Of a DNA stretch of 64,000 bases, positions 26,797 to 38,900 are shown in pieces. The notes beneath the pieces are model-generated. The model searched no databases. It was not told the DNA's origin and saw only the letters and a program-made list of their open reading frames with translations. Source of the DNA: Chionis minor. Taxonomy: Eukaryota; Chordata; Aves; Charadriiformes; Chionididae. Made by a program: the position numbers and the translations under genes. The DNA lies in the NCBI GenBank assembly GCA_013398295.1, contig VZSF01000901.1:155396-219395 (forward strand). The letters run 5' to 3'. The number at the start of each line of letters is the position of its first letter. Positions within the stretch are counted from its first letter, which is position 1.

Positions 26797-29700
26797 CTAC
26801 CACAGAAAAAAAAAAAAAAAGAAAAAAAAAAAAGGGAAAAAAAAAAAGAAAGAAAAAAAGCAAAAAACCCTATAGAATTATTCAAGATATACAACAGATT
26901 ATAAACCTGGCACTTTTTAAAGCATTCTGAACTATATGAATACATCAACTTTTCAGAAAATTTTTGTCATACAGGTTTTCAGACTATGCAGTAAACTGGA
27001 ATTTTACACTTTAAAAAACCATCACACTGAGAGTGAACTTAACTAAAAAGAGAACCTTAAAGCCTACAAAGACACTGCCAGCAGAGTGAGTGAATTGGAG
27101 GTTTCAGTATCTTTTCAGAAGATAATGGTCTGGCAGAAATAATTTTAAATGAATGCTTCATTTTAAAGAATTTTAAAAACCAAGGGGAAAAATAAACTTT
27201 TGCAGTTTAATGTTCACGCACTGTACAACTACATCTAATGTAGCTTTGCAAAAATACACCTGAAAGACATAATCAGCAGTGCTCAAACAAGGTATTAGGA
27301 AGGAAACAGATTTAGGAAAGTAAGTAACTTTGAGGTTTTAGAGAAAGGACTTTTTCCTAAGCAGGCATCAGTTTCTCTAGAGCAAAAGCTCGCCCTCCCA
27401 CAGCCCAAAAACTTCAAACAGGATTAGGTGGGTATTCTAGTCTGGCCCCACAGGCCATTATTCATGTAATGAGTTCTATTTGCCAAACAAAGAGAAACTA
27501 ACTTTATTAGGAAACCCATTGTCGATAAAATTTTACAGGCCTGGATCCAGACATTTGACGTTGCTGTGTGGCTGAGTTGGGATCTACCCCGACAACACCT
27601 GGAATCCACATGGATCTGAAGAGCTGAACCTTCCTCTGCTCAGCCTTCCTTGCAGACGTGGCCTCTACTGCTAAATCTGCACATACACCTTCAGGATACG
27701 TTTAAGAAAGCTCAGACAGGACAGCACTAAGGATCAGAGAGAAAAGGGGAGTCTGCCACCGAGGAGTTAGCTGCTAGCTTAACAGGGGAGATCAGGGGAG
27801 AACAAATAATCAGACCATGCAGGTAGGAAGGCAAATTCCTCATCCGCTATGTATCTTCACTTTCCCCAGCCTACTTAGAAAAAAAACCTCTATATGAAAC
27901 TTCCCTGCGCTCTCCACTGCGTGGTTCTGGATTTGATATTCATCACCAGCTGGTTTGATCCATTTGTGTTCACATGCTAGCTATGGGCAGAAGACAGATG
28001 TGCTACAACTTTTTCTATGCTCTTATCTTTGCCAATGCTGTATACAATGATGAATGTTTCTCTTCGCCACATTGCGTGTGGTCCGGTGGCAGCAGCCTGC
28101 AGTACCACACACAAGATGCGAGCTCCAGACCCAGCCCTGAGCCCCCATTCCCAAGCCAGCCACGGCCGGGTGCCTATGGAGGCACTGGAGATATATACAT
28201 ATTGGTCTGCGAAGGGAGGACCACCTGGCAGTTCTGGGAGTAGCACTGATGCACTCCAAATGGTGCTGCATCCAGACCTTTAAAAGCCACGGATGACCTT
28301 CTCAAAACAGTACTTTGAGAAGTACGGCTGGGGACGGAGGTTAAAAATAAAAGAACAGGCGCGTCTGTACATCCTCTTATTTACATCTGCTCCACATGAA
28401 AGGGCACTGTATGCTATGTTGATAAAAACAGACAACTTCTTAGGGGAAGTGTTCAACTTGTGTCTTGGGCTGGCTCTGTTGTCTTTGTGGTTGAGCTGAT
28501 CCACAGGCAGTATGGGCTACAGCGAGACGGCTTTCACACAGGATGCCAGCTCGTGTTACACAAATTTTGACACTCCGTGTGGTCTTAATAGGTTTCTTAA
28601 ATGCCTACTGTGATTCCTTACTGTAGAAGACACACATGCTTGGGAACCAAGTGTCTTCTCTTTAATGTCAACCACACCTACCAGCATATGTATGCACTGA
28701 ATTCTATTTCCCCCACAATAACTTCTGGACCATGAAGTCACTCAGAACTAAGAGAAAAGAAAGATTTCCTGTTGTGGTAGAAGAACTATTACAATATAGA
28801 CTCAGCCTCCTAAAACAACATGCACTCGTATATAATTCAAGGTATAAAGATAGTCCTTAGCCTTTTAGCAGGCATGTGGGACTTCATGAATGCTCTTCGT
28901 TAACACACACTAAAAATATTTGTGAGCATCTCTGGTAGGTCTTCGGCTAAATCTGCATTTTTCTCCTGGTTACACATCCCAAACCATTTTTAAAATAACT
29001 TCTGTTTAAATGCAATTCATGGCAGTTAGAGGACAGAGAAAAGAGTCCTGACTACGCAGTGAAGAAAAATCAGAAATTGAGAAAGTAAACATCGTGACTG
29101 TTACCTCAGTCAAAATTAAACAAGACTAAATGCAATGTTTTAAAATGTTTTTGTTACAGATATTTTTGGCAGATAAGGAAAGTTTAGAGATTTTGCTATC
29201 TTCATGGCAACTGACAGAAGAAAGTCAGAGAAAAGGACAGGGAAAAAAAATCCCTATAAAGCAAAGCAAAGAAAAGAAAAACTTGGACTGTACACAGGCT
29301 AACTAGACAGTACTCCAGATCTAGATACTTTGGTTCAAATTTTCCCGACTTATCTGTAAGCCTGTGTGTTAATGGAGAGGGGGGGGGAGCCATATCTGCC
29401 TAATGGAGCTTTTTATGCAGTATTCTACGCTTGGAGAAAGAAAGGAAAGAAGATAACATTGATTTAAATATAAAAACTTTCTTAAGTTGAATTTAAAAGT
29501 ATTTTCCCCTCTTTTTTCTTTTAGCTTTTGAAAAATCATCTGTCATTTATTTGCTTGATATCCACTCAAGGGTATGGTAAGAAAAGACACGGTATTTTTT
29601 TTTTGTCGCTGAAATTCCACCACTATCATTTTTCAGAGACATATTATGTAAATAAAACTACATTTGCAATACCCCTAAATCGAAGAAACCATCCCCTAGC

Positions 29701-29840
29701 AAGTCATAAGTTAGATATAGAAAGAATATAGCCACTCTGAAATTATTATCTCTAAGACAAATAACAGATTGCACAATGTTTTATTGTGTGCCAAGAACGT
29801 TTTCAGTTAACAATTTCACTTGAAAAAATGGATCACATAC
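26797..29840 (-). other. TRPS1: TRPS1 intron between the long-isoform start exon and the MVRKK exon
   Basis: This is a 3044-bp phase-1 intron. Its last ~65 nt (26803-26868 on the plus strand) are nearly pure A/G on the plus strand, so the transcript has an exceptionally long pyrimidine tract before the acceptor. The rest is AT-rich. A moderately GC-rich pocket at 28070-28260 has overlapping short frames on both strands but no recognisable protein. I see no other feature. Confidence 0.8.
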
Positions 29841-29877
29841 TTGTAAAATCATACCCAGCATTGACTTCATAAGGCAT
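29841..29877 (-). CDS. TRPS1: TRPS1 long-isoform N-terminal coding segment
   Basis: The ATG at 29877 opens 12 codons reading MPYEVNAGYDFT plus one base. That base joins AT at the start of the next exon to give Asn, and then the ATG of MVRKKN. This reproduces the 13-residue N-terminal extension that I recall for the longer human TRPS1 isoform. The start context is weak, with C at -3 and C at +4, whereas the Met at codon 14 has A at -3 and G at +4. Both starts may therefore be used, with the short form favoured by leaky scanning. The extension has no recognisable domain. Confidence 0.88.
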
Positions 29878-29933
29878 GTGGCTTTAGAGTGCTTTTTACA
29901 ATTATTAATTCTATTAGTCAACTAGCAGGCGGG

Positions 29934-29978
29934 CTAATGCAATTGTCTTAGAAGATGCACGGAAGACACAGAAGACAT
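29934..29978 (-). promoter_or_regulatory. Upstream ORF in TRPS1 5' UTR (14 codons)
   Basis: The ATG at 29978 (context AAA ATG T, with A at -3) opens a complete 14-codon reading frame, MSSVSSVHLLRQLH, ending at TAG 29934-29936. It closes 56 nt before the MPYE start codon. A complete upstream ORF with a purine at -3 can lower translation of the main frame or make it depend on reinitiation. That role is inferred; only the frame is seen. Confidence 0.55.
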
Positions 29979-30612
29979 TTTGAGAGCTGATCTGTATATC
30001 TGCAAAACAAAACAAAAAAAGGTTTTCCTTCCTAAATTATGCATTCAAAATATGGTTTTTACTTAAAAAAACATTATTATGCCTATTGTACATTCACATG
30101 CATATATTAGTGAGCACTATACAAATACTGACTGCTGTTCTCTACTTCCACGAAGCATGGGAAATCCCATAGTTGCCTTCTCCTTACACAGACACACATG
30201 CTCTCGCACACACATACATACAAACACACACACAGAAAGAGAGGCAAAAATTATCTCAGAGGTGATGCTCACCAAAAAACAAGTTTAAAACAAGTTTAAA
30301 GTAAGTGTTGAAAGTGAGCTGGATGAACACAGTAAAAAAAAAAAAAACAGAAATGCCCTAAAACCCAACATATATTCACAGATATTGTGCATCATCATAA
30401 TGGGACTGGTTTAATGGGACAGATAAAGGAATACAAGTAACTGGTTCATATCCAGGCTCTGCCCATCACCATTTGAAAGTTATCATCTGCTGGCTGCCTG
30501 ATGTCCCACTTGAAACGAATTTAGCGGTGTTATTTTAAGTGGGCAACTATCCACATCTCAAAAATGCCATCACAGTAATAAGCACATTTGTTGGCTATCA
30601 AGTGAAAAGGCC

Positions 30613-30984
30613 AAGTGATGAAGAGGCTCCGGGGAGACCTGATAGCAGCCTTTCAGTATCTGAAGGGAGCCTACAGGAGAGCTGGAAAGGGACTCTTTGT
30701 CAGGAAGTCTAGTGATAGGACAAGGGGTAATGGTTTTAAATTGGAAGAGGGGAGATTTAGATTAGATATTAGGAAGAAGTTCTTTACTGTGAGGGTGGTG
30801 AGGCAGTGGAACAGGTTACCCAGGGAAGTTGTGGATGCCCCATCCCTGGAAGTGTTTAAGGCCAGGCTGGATGGGGCTTTGAGCAACCTGCTCTAGTGAG
30901 AGGTGTCCCTACCCATGGCAGGGGCGTTGGAACTTGATGATCTTTAAGGTCCCTTCCAACTCTAACCATTCTATGATTCTATGA
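30613..30984 (+). mobile_element. 5'-truncated CR1 LINE (end of ORF2 plus 3' end)
   Basis: The plus strand encodes the C-terminal end of the CR1 ORF2 (reverse-transcriptase/endonuclease) protein, an open frame at 30615-30896 including the RGDLIAAFQYLKGAYR and VVRQWNRLPREVVDAPS stretches typical of CR1. It is followed by a short 3' UTR ending in CCATTCTATGATTCTATGA, the octamer-type CR1 terminus. Only about 370 bp remain, as is usual for 5'-truncated CR1 copies. The frame has no stop, which suggests a fairly young insertion. It lies in the probable first intron, antisense to TRPS1. Without the upstream domains it cannot move on its own. Confidence 0.93.
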
Positions 30985-31411
30985 ACAGCCCTAGGGACTC
31001 AACTACCTTTTCGCCACTGGAATTGGTGATCTTCCCAAAATAAAAGAGTTACTAAGCCTGATGTGACTTCTTGAGCTGAGGGAACCCTGGATAAGGCCCA
31101 GGCTGCAGAATTCGCCATTGGGCTCAGTGTCTTATTTTCATTAAAAACCATGTGTTGGTTGTTTTTTTGTTTTTTTTTTACCTGATATGACCATCCTCAG
31201 TTTTATTTCCATTCTAATATAGCTAATAGCTACATATAATTTCCCTCAACACCAGCCAAAACTACTCTACACGATTCATTCATCTACGAGACACAGACTT
31301 TTCTGTTCAACAATCGCTCAGTTTATCCTTGGAAGCAAAAAGTGGAAACTTCTGCTAAAATCAGTTTGTAATTCAGGATAATGAATTACCACAGTGACTA
31401 CCATACCTTTT

Positions 31412-31457
31412 TTTTTTTTTAATTAATTAATTAAAAAATTAATTAATTAAAAAAAAA
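31412..31457. repeat. AT-only perfect palindrome
   Basis: A T9-AATTAATTAA arm (31412-31430) is followed by an 8-base loop and the exact inverse arm TTAATTAATTAA-A7 (31439-31457). Extra T residues precede the left arm. It could extrude as a cruciform. Confidence 0.75.
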
Positions 31458-32000
31458 GCAAATCCTGATAATCAATAGTTTCTTATGCATGGTGAAGATA
31501 ATGGCTAATTACCTGCTGATCATCAGCTCCCTGAAACGGGTCATTGTTGCTGCTCATTACTTTTATTGAACGTGATGACTTGTCATCAAAGCCTGTTGCA
31601 ACAGTATGGTTGCTGCCTTGTGCTTGCACTGCAGGTTTAGGTCAGGTCTTAGTCATACGCTCTTTTGAACAGAATACTACATTTAAAAAGATGCCTGAAT
31701 TTTGTGAGATGCCACTGACTAAGCTTTGTGCAAGTAGACGCACAAGCAGACGAAGAGCAAACTGAGTCAAGGGTCTATGAAGTCTGTGATATTATCAGTC
31801 AATATGCTGCAGCAACAAAACGTTAAATGAAAATACGCATTTATATTCAACAGGCTCAAGTAGGACCTCTTTGTTAAGGGATAGTAAAATTAATACTTTT
31901 ACACTCATATATATTACACACCCACACACAGACATATAATGCCCATACGGCGCTTAAACATCAATCATTTTGCCAGAATAATGCAGCAAAAAATCATTAA

Positions 32001-32136
32001 CTCTCAGTGTCTCAGCTTAATACATGTCTAATACTTACCTATCTCACAGGAGTGTTGTGAGGCTTAATTAATTAGTGACTGTAAAGCACTTTGTGATCCT
32101 CTAATGAAAGGTGCTACATAGCACAAAGTATTATTA
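32001..32136 (+). mobile_element. MIR/CORE-SINE family fragment
   Basis: The order of words matches an amniote MIR-type SINE: a CTCAG start, then CACAGGAGTGTTGTGAGGCT, TTAATTAATTAGTGACTGTA, AAGCACTTTGTGATCCTC and an AAAGTATTATTA tail. The call was made by eye from remembered consensus features. Confidence 0.7.
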
Positions 32137-32536
32137 AAATCATTAGGACCACAAAAAAGCCCTGTGGAATTCCAGCCTACACTGTCTGTTGGGGTTGGGA
32201 GTGATCTTATTATTAAAAGGAGACCGTCGGACTAATTTCCATAATTTTTTCAAGATCTTTTTTCCCCCCCTTTGCTGTTGTGATAGCACGTTAGTAGCAA
32301 GAAATTTAATCTTATCATCTTAATAACATACACTCATGTAGTTTGTTACTGCAGGGCTAGAGAAGAGAACAGGGCTTTTGGCACTCATCTGGCTTTCCCT
32401 TTTAAGAAAAAAAAAAAAAAAATTGAGAGACATATTTTGACACCTTCCCACACTCCACCCCACCAGGACAGCCGATCATGTGAAAGCGCAGGATACTCAC
32501 TACAGCCGCATGGGAAAATACTGCTGTGGTTTTAAT

Positions 32537-32590
32537 TTCTCTCTCTCCCCACCCCCCCCCCCCTTTTTTTTTTTTCCCCTTTTTCTTTCA
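32537..32590. repeat. Long pyrimidine tract
   Basis: An almost uninterrupted C/T stretch, including a run of about 14 C and then a run of about 12 T, lies in the probable first intron. On the TRPS1 transcript it is a purine tract. Confidence 0.85.
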
Positions 32591-33252
32591 CAGCAAAAAC
32601 AAAAAACCAAAAAACAAGGCACAAAACAAAACCAAGCTTATTACACATAAACGGGCTACAAAGACTGTCTGCTGTGCTTTATATAAAAAAAAAAAAAAAC
32701 CTTAAGTGTTCAAAGTGTCGGCTTCTACCAAGCACATAAAGTCCAAACTGATCTGGAGCCTTCTCCCCAGTCTCCATGTAACAGCTGAGCAGCTGTACGG
32801 CACACGAGCTCCAAAGCCAGAAAGCTCCTGCCTTAGAGAGTGAATTTCTGGGAAACGGTCTCCGTTCCCGGGCTCCGTCCCTGGGCAGCCACCCCGCACC
32901 CAGCCCTCCGCCGCAGCCCGTCCCGCCGGGCTGGCCCAGACCTGCGCCGAGCACAACCAGAAAGTTAAGCTCATCGGGACAGCCCACAGTTCAAAGACCT
33001 GTATGTTTTCCAATTTAAGCATTTTCAAAAAAAAAAAAAAAATCTGTGAATACACTGGAAACTCCAGGTGAGATTGCTGCCTTCATTGAAAATTAGATTA
33101 CGTTAGATGCAAACTGCGCCCAGACTCAGACACGGTGGTACAGGACTGGCTAAAGCTCCCATCTTTCCACCTTCCCTCATGGATACTTGAACAGGGAAAC
33201 GTGTACAGCTTCACATCCCCACCGCCTCTAGCCGGGACTGGACACAGAGCCT

Positions 33253-33299
33253 AGGGAAGGGAAGGGAAGGGAAGGGAAGGGAAGGGAAGGGAAGGGAAG
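33253..33299. repeat. (AGGGA)n pentanucleotide microsatellite
   Basis: About nine uninterrupted copies of a GGGAA/AGGGA pentamer lie in the probable first intron. The run is likely polymorphic in length. Confidence 0.95.
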
Positions 33300-35061
33300 T
33301 CATGGCTCCACGCAAGACAGGGGACATCACAGCTCTAAGCAAGTGACAAACTAATTCCAAAGGACTTTTTCAGCTATACCCTAAAACTGCATGGCTACTC
33401 TTTCGTGCTTGAGATTGCTTCAAGTAGAACGTGCCTTCTCCTATCAGTAAAATTTGGCAGGATCAGACATTGTATTTGGTCAAAATGTATCTGCTTGATA
33501 TTCTACACTCTACTTGCTCCACTGACATTATGATAGCTTCATCAATCTAGAAAATTCAAGGAGAAAATTCTGCCCTATAGATCATACCACTAGAGCAGTA
33601 TTACAGAAAAACACTTAGTTTTCACCTCTTCTCTTCCTTTTCTGCATTTTCAGACTCTTCAGTTTGGTCCCTGATCACCAATTCGCCAAGAGCTTTTTGC
33701 AATTTTTTTTTCCCCACAAAGTGTACAACAAAGAGACAAGTGAAAAAAAGCTGCAGTCTGCTCAAGCTTGCTCCTTCCCATTTACATGTACTTTCCCAAA
33801 ATTGATCGTTCTCAAATCTCCAAAGGCGCACTTTTGGACATCTTAAATCCCGTTCAGCTACAAAGCATCATCACCTTCAAACAACTCTCATTAAATAAGT
33901 CTCTTATTAATTCACATCAAATTAATTCAAAACGATCTTTTCTATTACCATATGCTTCAGAGCACGGCACATACTAGTAGTCATCTAGCCACTGGAATAA
34001 ATCTAACCTTTTTCTACGGTTATAAAATAGACACTTGGTCATTTCAGACAGTTCAGGAGTGGCATTTCAAAATAAATTGTTTGAGCCTACTTCCAGGCAT
34101 TTATTTCATTTTAAGCTCACTAACAGGGTAATCATGCAGACGCTTTCAGGAGAAACTGAAGTCAAAAAGGTGATTTGTCTAAAGAGGTGACACGGGGTGG
34201 AATATAGTATCTTGCAACCAAAAAGAAGAATTCTAGAACTGCTTTTACTTAAGGGTGCCTGGGCACGGCTGCTTGCTGCTCTGCATTTCTTACCAGCTTG
34301 CTGCAGACAGCTTGGTCCTACCGGACCTCCACTGCCATCCATCCACGATGGAGGAGCCCAAAAGGGCAAAGGGTCGCTTTGCCCTGGCTTCCAATCAAGC
34401 ACCTAAAATTACTCTGTAAACACGATAGACTGTTAAACCCCAAGGAAGCTTGTGAAACAGGAAAATTCGTATCACTGCCGTTTCATGGATAAATAAAATT
34501 ATCTACAGAGAGATGCAAAAATCAGGATGTCCAAGGTGACATGCAGGCAGGGCTCTTGGCTGGTGAGTGAACCTGGCTCCTCTCGATGTCCAGGCCCATA
34601 TCCCTCTTCTCTCTCTGTGTCAGTAGAGAGCGCGTCACCCTGGCGCTTGGCAAAAGGCCAAGATCCTGTAATTTAATAAGGTACAGAAAGAGCACCTCGT
34701 GCAAAAGTCTAAATGCTCCAATTTATCATGACAGTTATGGGATAAGCTGACATTTTATTTGTATGTAAATTAGTCTCCAAAACAGCATAAAAAGGCCACG
34801 CTTTCAGAGAATATTGTGCCTTTGCTTCCCTGTTCTGCATTTATCTAAACTGAGCTCTGTGTATTAAAAGTAGTTTAATTTTTATGTATTGATGCTGCTT
34901 TGCATGCTCCCCAATCTGCTGTTATTGCACCGCAGAGAGAACCCAGCCTGATTTGCTTACTGCAATGAAATAACTAACTTCTGCCAGGACTGACACCTCC
35001 TACGAGAGCCCTGTCATCCTCATGGAATCTTCTGGTTATTCTATTAATTTGCTGTCATTAC

Positions 35062-35285
35062 ACTTTATAGGATTGTAGAACATTCCCTATTAGATGAGAC
35101 CAGAGGTCCATTTAGTCTGGTGTCCTGCCTTGGAGAGCAGCCAATACCAGATCCTTCAAAGAAGGTTCAACTGCCTTTGGACAGATACAGAACCACCTAC
35201 CTCTGTGAAAAATAAATCTCTCCTAATCCTCAACAGTTAGACAGTGGCTTACTTTCTGAAGAGTAAGAGGGTTTATAGCCCTTAA
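35062..35285 (+). mobile_element. Ancient CR1/L3-like LINE fragment
   Basis: The sequence GACCAGAGGTCCATTTAGTC, then TGGTGTCCTGCCTT, AGCCAATACCAGATCCTTCA and TCCTAATCCTCAACAGTTAG matches the order of a widespread old CR1-type LINE 3' region of amniotes (the 'ccaaaggtccatctagtcc... ccagatgcttcag' family). The family name cannot be assigned by eye. Confidence 0.55.
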
Positions 35286-35883
35286 TTATCACTCACGTTC
35301 AACAATTTGTTGTTAAGTAAGTATGTATATCCCCACTTCCAATTAAAGTGTCCAATATCTATCTGAACATTATGATGATCCTGATATCAGTGATATCTTG
35401 TAGCTGTCACTTTACAATCTAATTACAAACGAGAAAAAGAGAAAAATCTTTTAAGCATTTTTGAATTTGTTTCTTGCCAATGGAGTAAAGTTTCCCCTCA
35501 ACTTTGTACTAGCGAGAATCTAAGATCCTCTAGGCTGTGGGCGCATCTATCACATTCCCCCTATTCATCCTGTCCTTAGGGTGAACACCCACTGTCTTTC
35601 CAAACTCTTCTAGTAGGTGTGGCAAACTCATAGGTTTCAATTTCTTTTCAGACTAAGTAAACTCAATGTTCTTTGTAATCCAAACGTCCTTTGAAGACAA
35701 TGGGAGTTTAGGGTTTGCAGATGACTCAGAACTGAATCGAGTTGAGTGTATTGGCAGAGGCAAGCACAGTGCTACCTTGAGATGAAGAGTGAGGAATGGA
35801 GGTGACCTCCTGGCTCTTAGGCAAAAGCAATCAGGTACGGGTACAAGAAGTGACTCATTTGTTCTTTTGCATTAAGAATACAA

Positions 35884-35945
35884 TGGACTGATCCTATTTC
35901 CCTTGAAGCTAATGGCAAAAGCCCCAGTGACTTTGAGAGAAGCAA
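35884..35945. repeat. Ancient amniote interspersed repeat fragment
   Basis: The words ACTGATCCTATTTCCCTTGA, AGCTAATGGCAAAAGCCCCA and GTGACTTTGA resemble the same family as the fragment near 6633-6710. Confidence 0.4.
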
Positions 35946-38900
35946 GACTGAGATGTGCTGTTCCCTTCTGCCAGGGGAGGCCTGCGATATGAGAAAGAGG
36001 CATCAAAGTTCCTTTGCCCAAAACTTCAGTCAAATGTAACCAAAAATTACTTGGGAGAAGGGGAGCAGATGGAAGGGAGAAAGAGGATGGGTTTGGCTAG
36101 CATTCCACCGAAGTTCAAATAATGTTGTTTCCCAGTAGAGGCAAAAACACCCCATTTTAAACCGGTTTGACATTTCAGCTGGATCAAAACTAGATAGCGG
36201 GAAGGAGGCAGAAGTCTACAGCCTAGACCTGAAACAGCAATACTATATCATCACCGGAGAGGGAATTATTGCAGTACTTTTCCAGCCAGACTAGAATCGA
36301 GATGAACATGAGTTTGCAAAAATGTCCTTTTTTTTTTTTTTTGAAAAAATTTGGCAAGGATTTCCAGACACAAGTTACATAGGTAAGAGAGGGCAACCAA
36401 GGGCAACAGGAGTTGAGCCCACGTACATCAAAGCAGACTTTGGCTTTGGGTACCTATCCAAACTGAGCCTTCAAAGGTTCTGATGTTGCCCTACTGTTTA
36501 GCTTGAATCTTGTCTAAGCTTGCTCAGGAGAACCCACATTCAGAAGTATGGGAGAAGGGAAAAAGAACACACATTTTCCAAACTGTGATTTCAAAACAAA
36601 ACAAAAAAATGTAAATCTACATGCTGCAGGGTAATACTGGTAAGCGTGGCTAGCTATTGTTGCTCCATGCTTTTCAATTTCCATATATTAGCATTCATTG
36701 CTGACATTATTAAATCCAAAGTTATTTGGATGCTTTGATCAGCAAATTGAATCTTGAGTCTATATATGATGTACCTATATTCACATAAAGTTTACAAAAC
36801 TATTTTATTTCCCTATTCTAACTCTTCCCCCCACATGCTGTGAGTTTCCATATATCCCACAGCCATACATTCCAAACACAGACTATTTTATTTAGTAATA
36901 TATTCAAGAATTTAGATAAAAAGAAAAGCAATGGAAAATGTTTGGCAATCTCTATATAAACAGTTTCTATACATTTGGGTTGAATCATCCAGTAAACTCT
37001 CATCTTGATATGCCTGTGACAGATAAAACTTTCATCACCAATATGCCCTCTTGACTTGGAGGTCAGGAAACAGGGGGATCTGTATTACAAAATCTATTAT
37101 ACCCTTTATGGTTATCACAAAAATTAACATCACATTAAATATAAGCAAGTCAGAGTTTTGGCACTGATTTTCCACTCGGCACAAATAACCCCACTCTCCA
37201 TTGTGAATGGAGGAGAAACAACAGCAGTGGCAACCACAACAAAAGAGTGGATTGTGTGTTCCCTACACAAAACAGAAAGCTGTGCCTATTCAAGAAATCT
37301 TGGCCATTTGTCAGAAATTAGAGAACTGATGTTGGAGCCCAATATTAGCTCTAGCCAAAGCAGCGGTGAATTACCTTGCCTTGCCCTACTAACTAGGAAA
37401 GACTCTCTGTTGCAGCACATATCATATGGTTCTCATGCAGACTCAGAAACACCGAGCCACTTTCTTAAAACAAAGTAAAATTAAAAAAAAATAAAATAAA
37501 AAAAAGACCAAAGCGAATGCAAATGGATTCACTGTGCGAGGTCTGTCTATATTTGCCCTTTTTATCTCTTATTTATGTTTCTTGTTAAGCTGACGAATGA
37601 AGCGAAATGCCGATGAGAAAGCTGTTCTTATAATGCCTCCACCGTAATGATTTGTTACAAAACTGCTTTAAAACAAAGAAGCATTTTTCAGATAGCCGTA
37701 AGAGCCGAATGCATGTATTCTCTGAGGAACATGATTTCTGTTTTACCCATTTCAATTTTGGTCAGAAATGGGGAAAAGGAGACTCCTCGAGACTCTGCTG
37801 ATGTGGCTTTGCAGCAGGTTCGCATAGCGAGCGCTGGCATGGCTTTAAAACTGGCAAGGGGTGCCGGCGTCAGCCTGTTGACTGCTGGACGAATATATAT
37901 AGTGCAAATAATGCTGTTCTTGAATCAGTTTTCACCCAACTCCCACGTAAACTTTCCATGGGAAAATCTCATAATGCCTGCATAAATGATTTTATGAATC
38001 TAGCTTTCAGCTTTTGATAGAACATTTCTTACTCTACTGTCTTTGATTCTTTATTGCATGAAAGGGTAGTGCCAAAAGCCCTCACATTAGCCTCGACCAT
38101 ACAGACATCGGAAATTTAATTTAAACCTTGGCCATCTGCCAGGATCATAAAACACATACAAAAAAGATTTAAAAATTGATATTTTTTTTTCCTGAGACTT
38201 AAATATGTAATTTGAACAAACACAAGTACAACACAGATACAAAATCTGCACACTGCAGCGTATAGACAGGCACTAAAACTACCGACAGGAGCTGAGTAGA
38301 AATCTGCAGCCTGCAGAGAACAAACAGAAGTGGACAGTTGTTTTTCCCACCAAAGAGACATTTTGAAATGAGCTGGACACTAACCGTACCTCCTTTCCTT
38401 CAATAATATATCTAAATGTTCTTAAAAAAAAAAAAAATTCTAGAAGAACTGCTCTAAAAAAAGTTAAGAGGTACAACCACAGATCACGCTTATACTTCCA
38501 TCCTCAAAAATCCCCTACACACCAGCAAGCCTTACCGCATTGCTCCTGTCTTCCTCCTCAAAGCTGCCTTCTTGCCACCTCAATTCCCAATCCAGTACTT
38601 CACCAGTTTTAAGAAATATCCGGCAACGATGTAGGGCTGATTTGTTGCACTGGGATACATCCCCCAAAAATGGAAAGCTTTTGCCGTGTTTTCACTTACA
38701 AAGAAAGCAACTTATTAAAGCAACTTCTGGGTTCACTGGCACCTTGGAGTCTAAAAAAAGTCCCAAAATCATTTGCAGAGGCTACAACAGCACCTTCTTT
38801 GAAGTAATGTTGCAACTTGTGTGAAGGAATTTGGGATGTACCTGAGATCTGAAGGTGCGGGCTACAAATTAACACAGCCAATTAGGTGGAGGAGCTGAGA

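Larger units (their letters stand above)
29841..29999 (-). other. TRPS1: TRPS1 5' exon, mostly 5' UTR, with alternative start codon
   Basis: This is a 159-nt exon. Its acceptor is a textbook one on the minus strand, with a T-rich tract and GTTTTGCAG just above position 29999. Its donor reads ACAA^GTATGTG, with the GT at 29839-29840. The first 122 nt are 5' UTR and contain a short upstream ORF. The last 37 nt encode the long-isoform N-terminus. I placed the 5' boundary from the acceptor consensus; no transcript was available. Confidence 0.85.

Noticed and set aside
26797..26863. Phe-rich N-terminal extension in frame with MVRKKN
   Set aside because: It is the translated polypyrimidine tract of the acceptor; GTAG just before ATATGG marks the exon edge.
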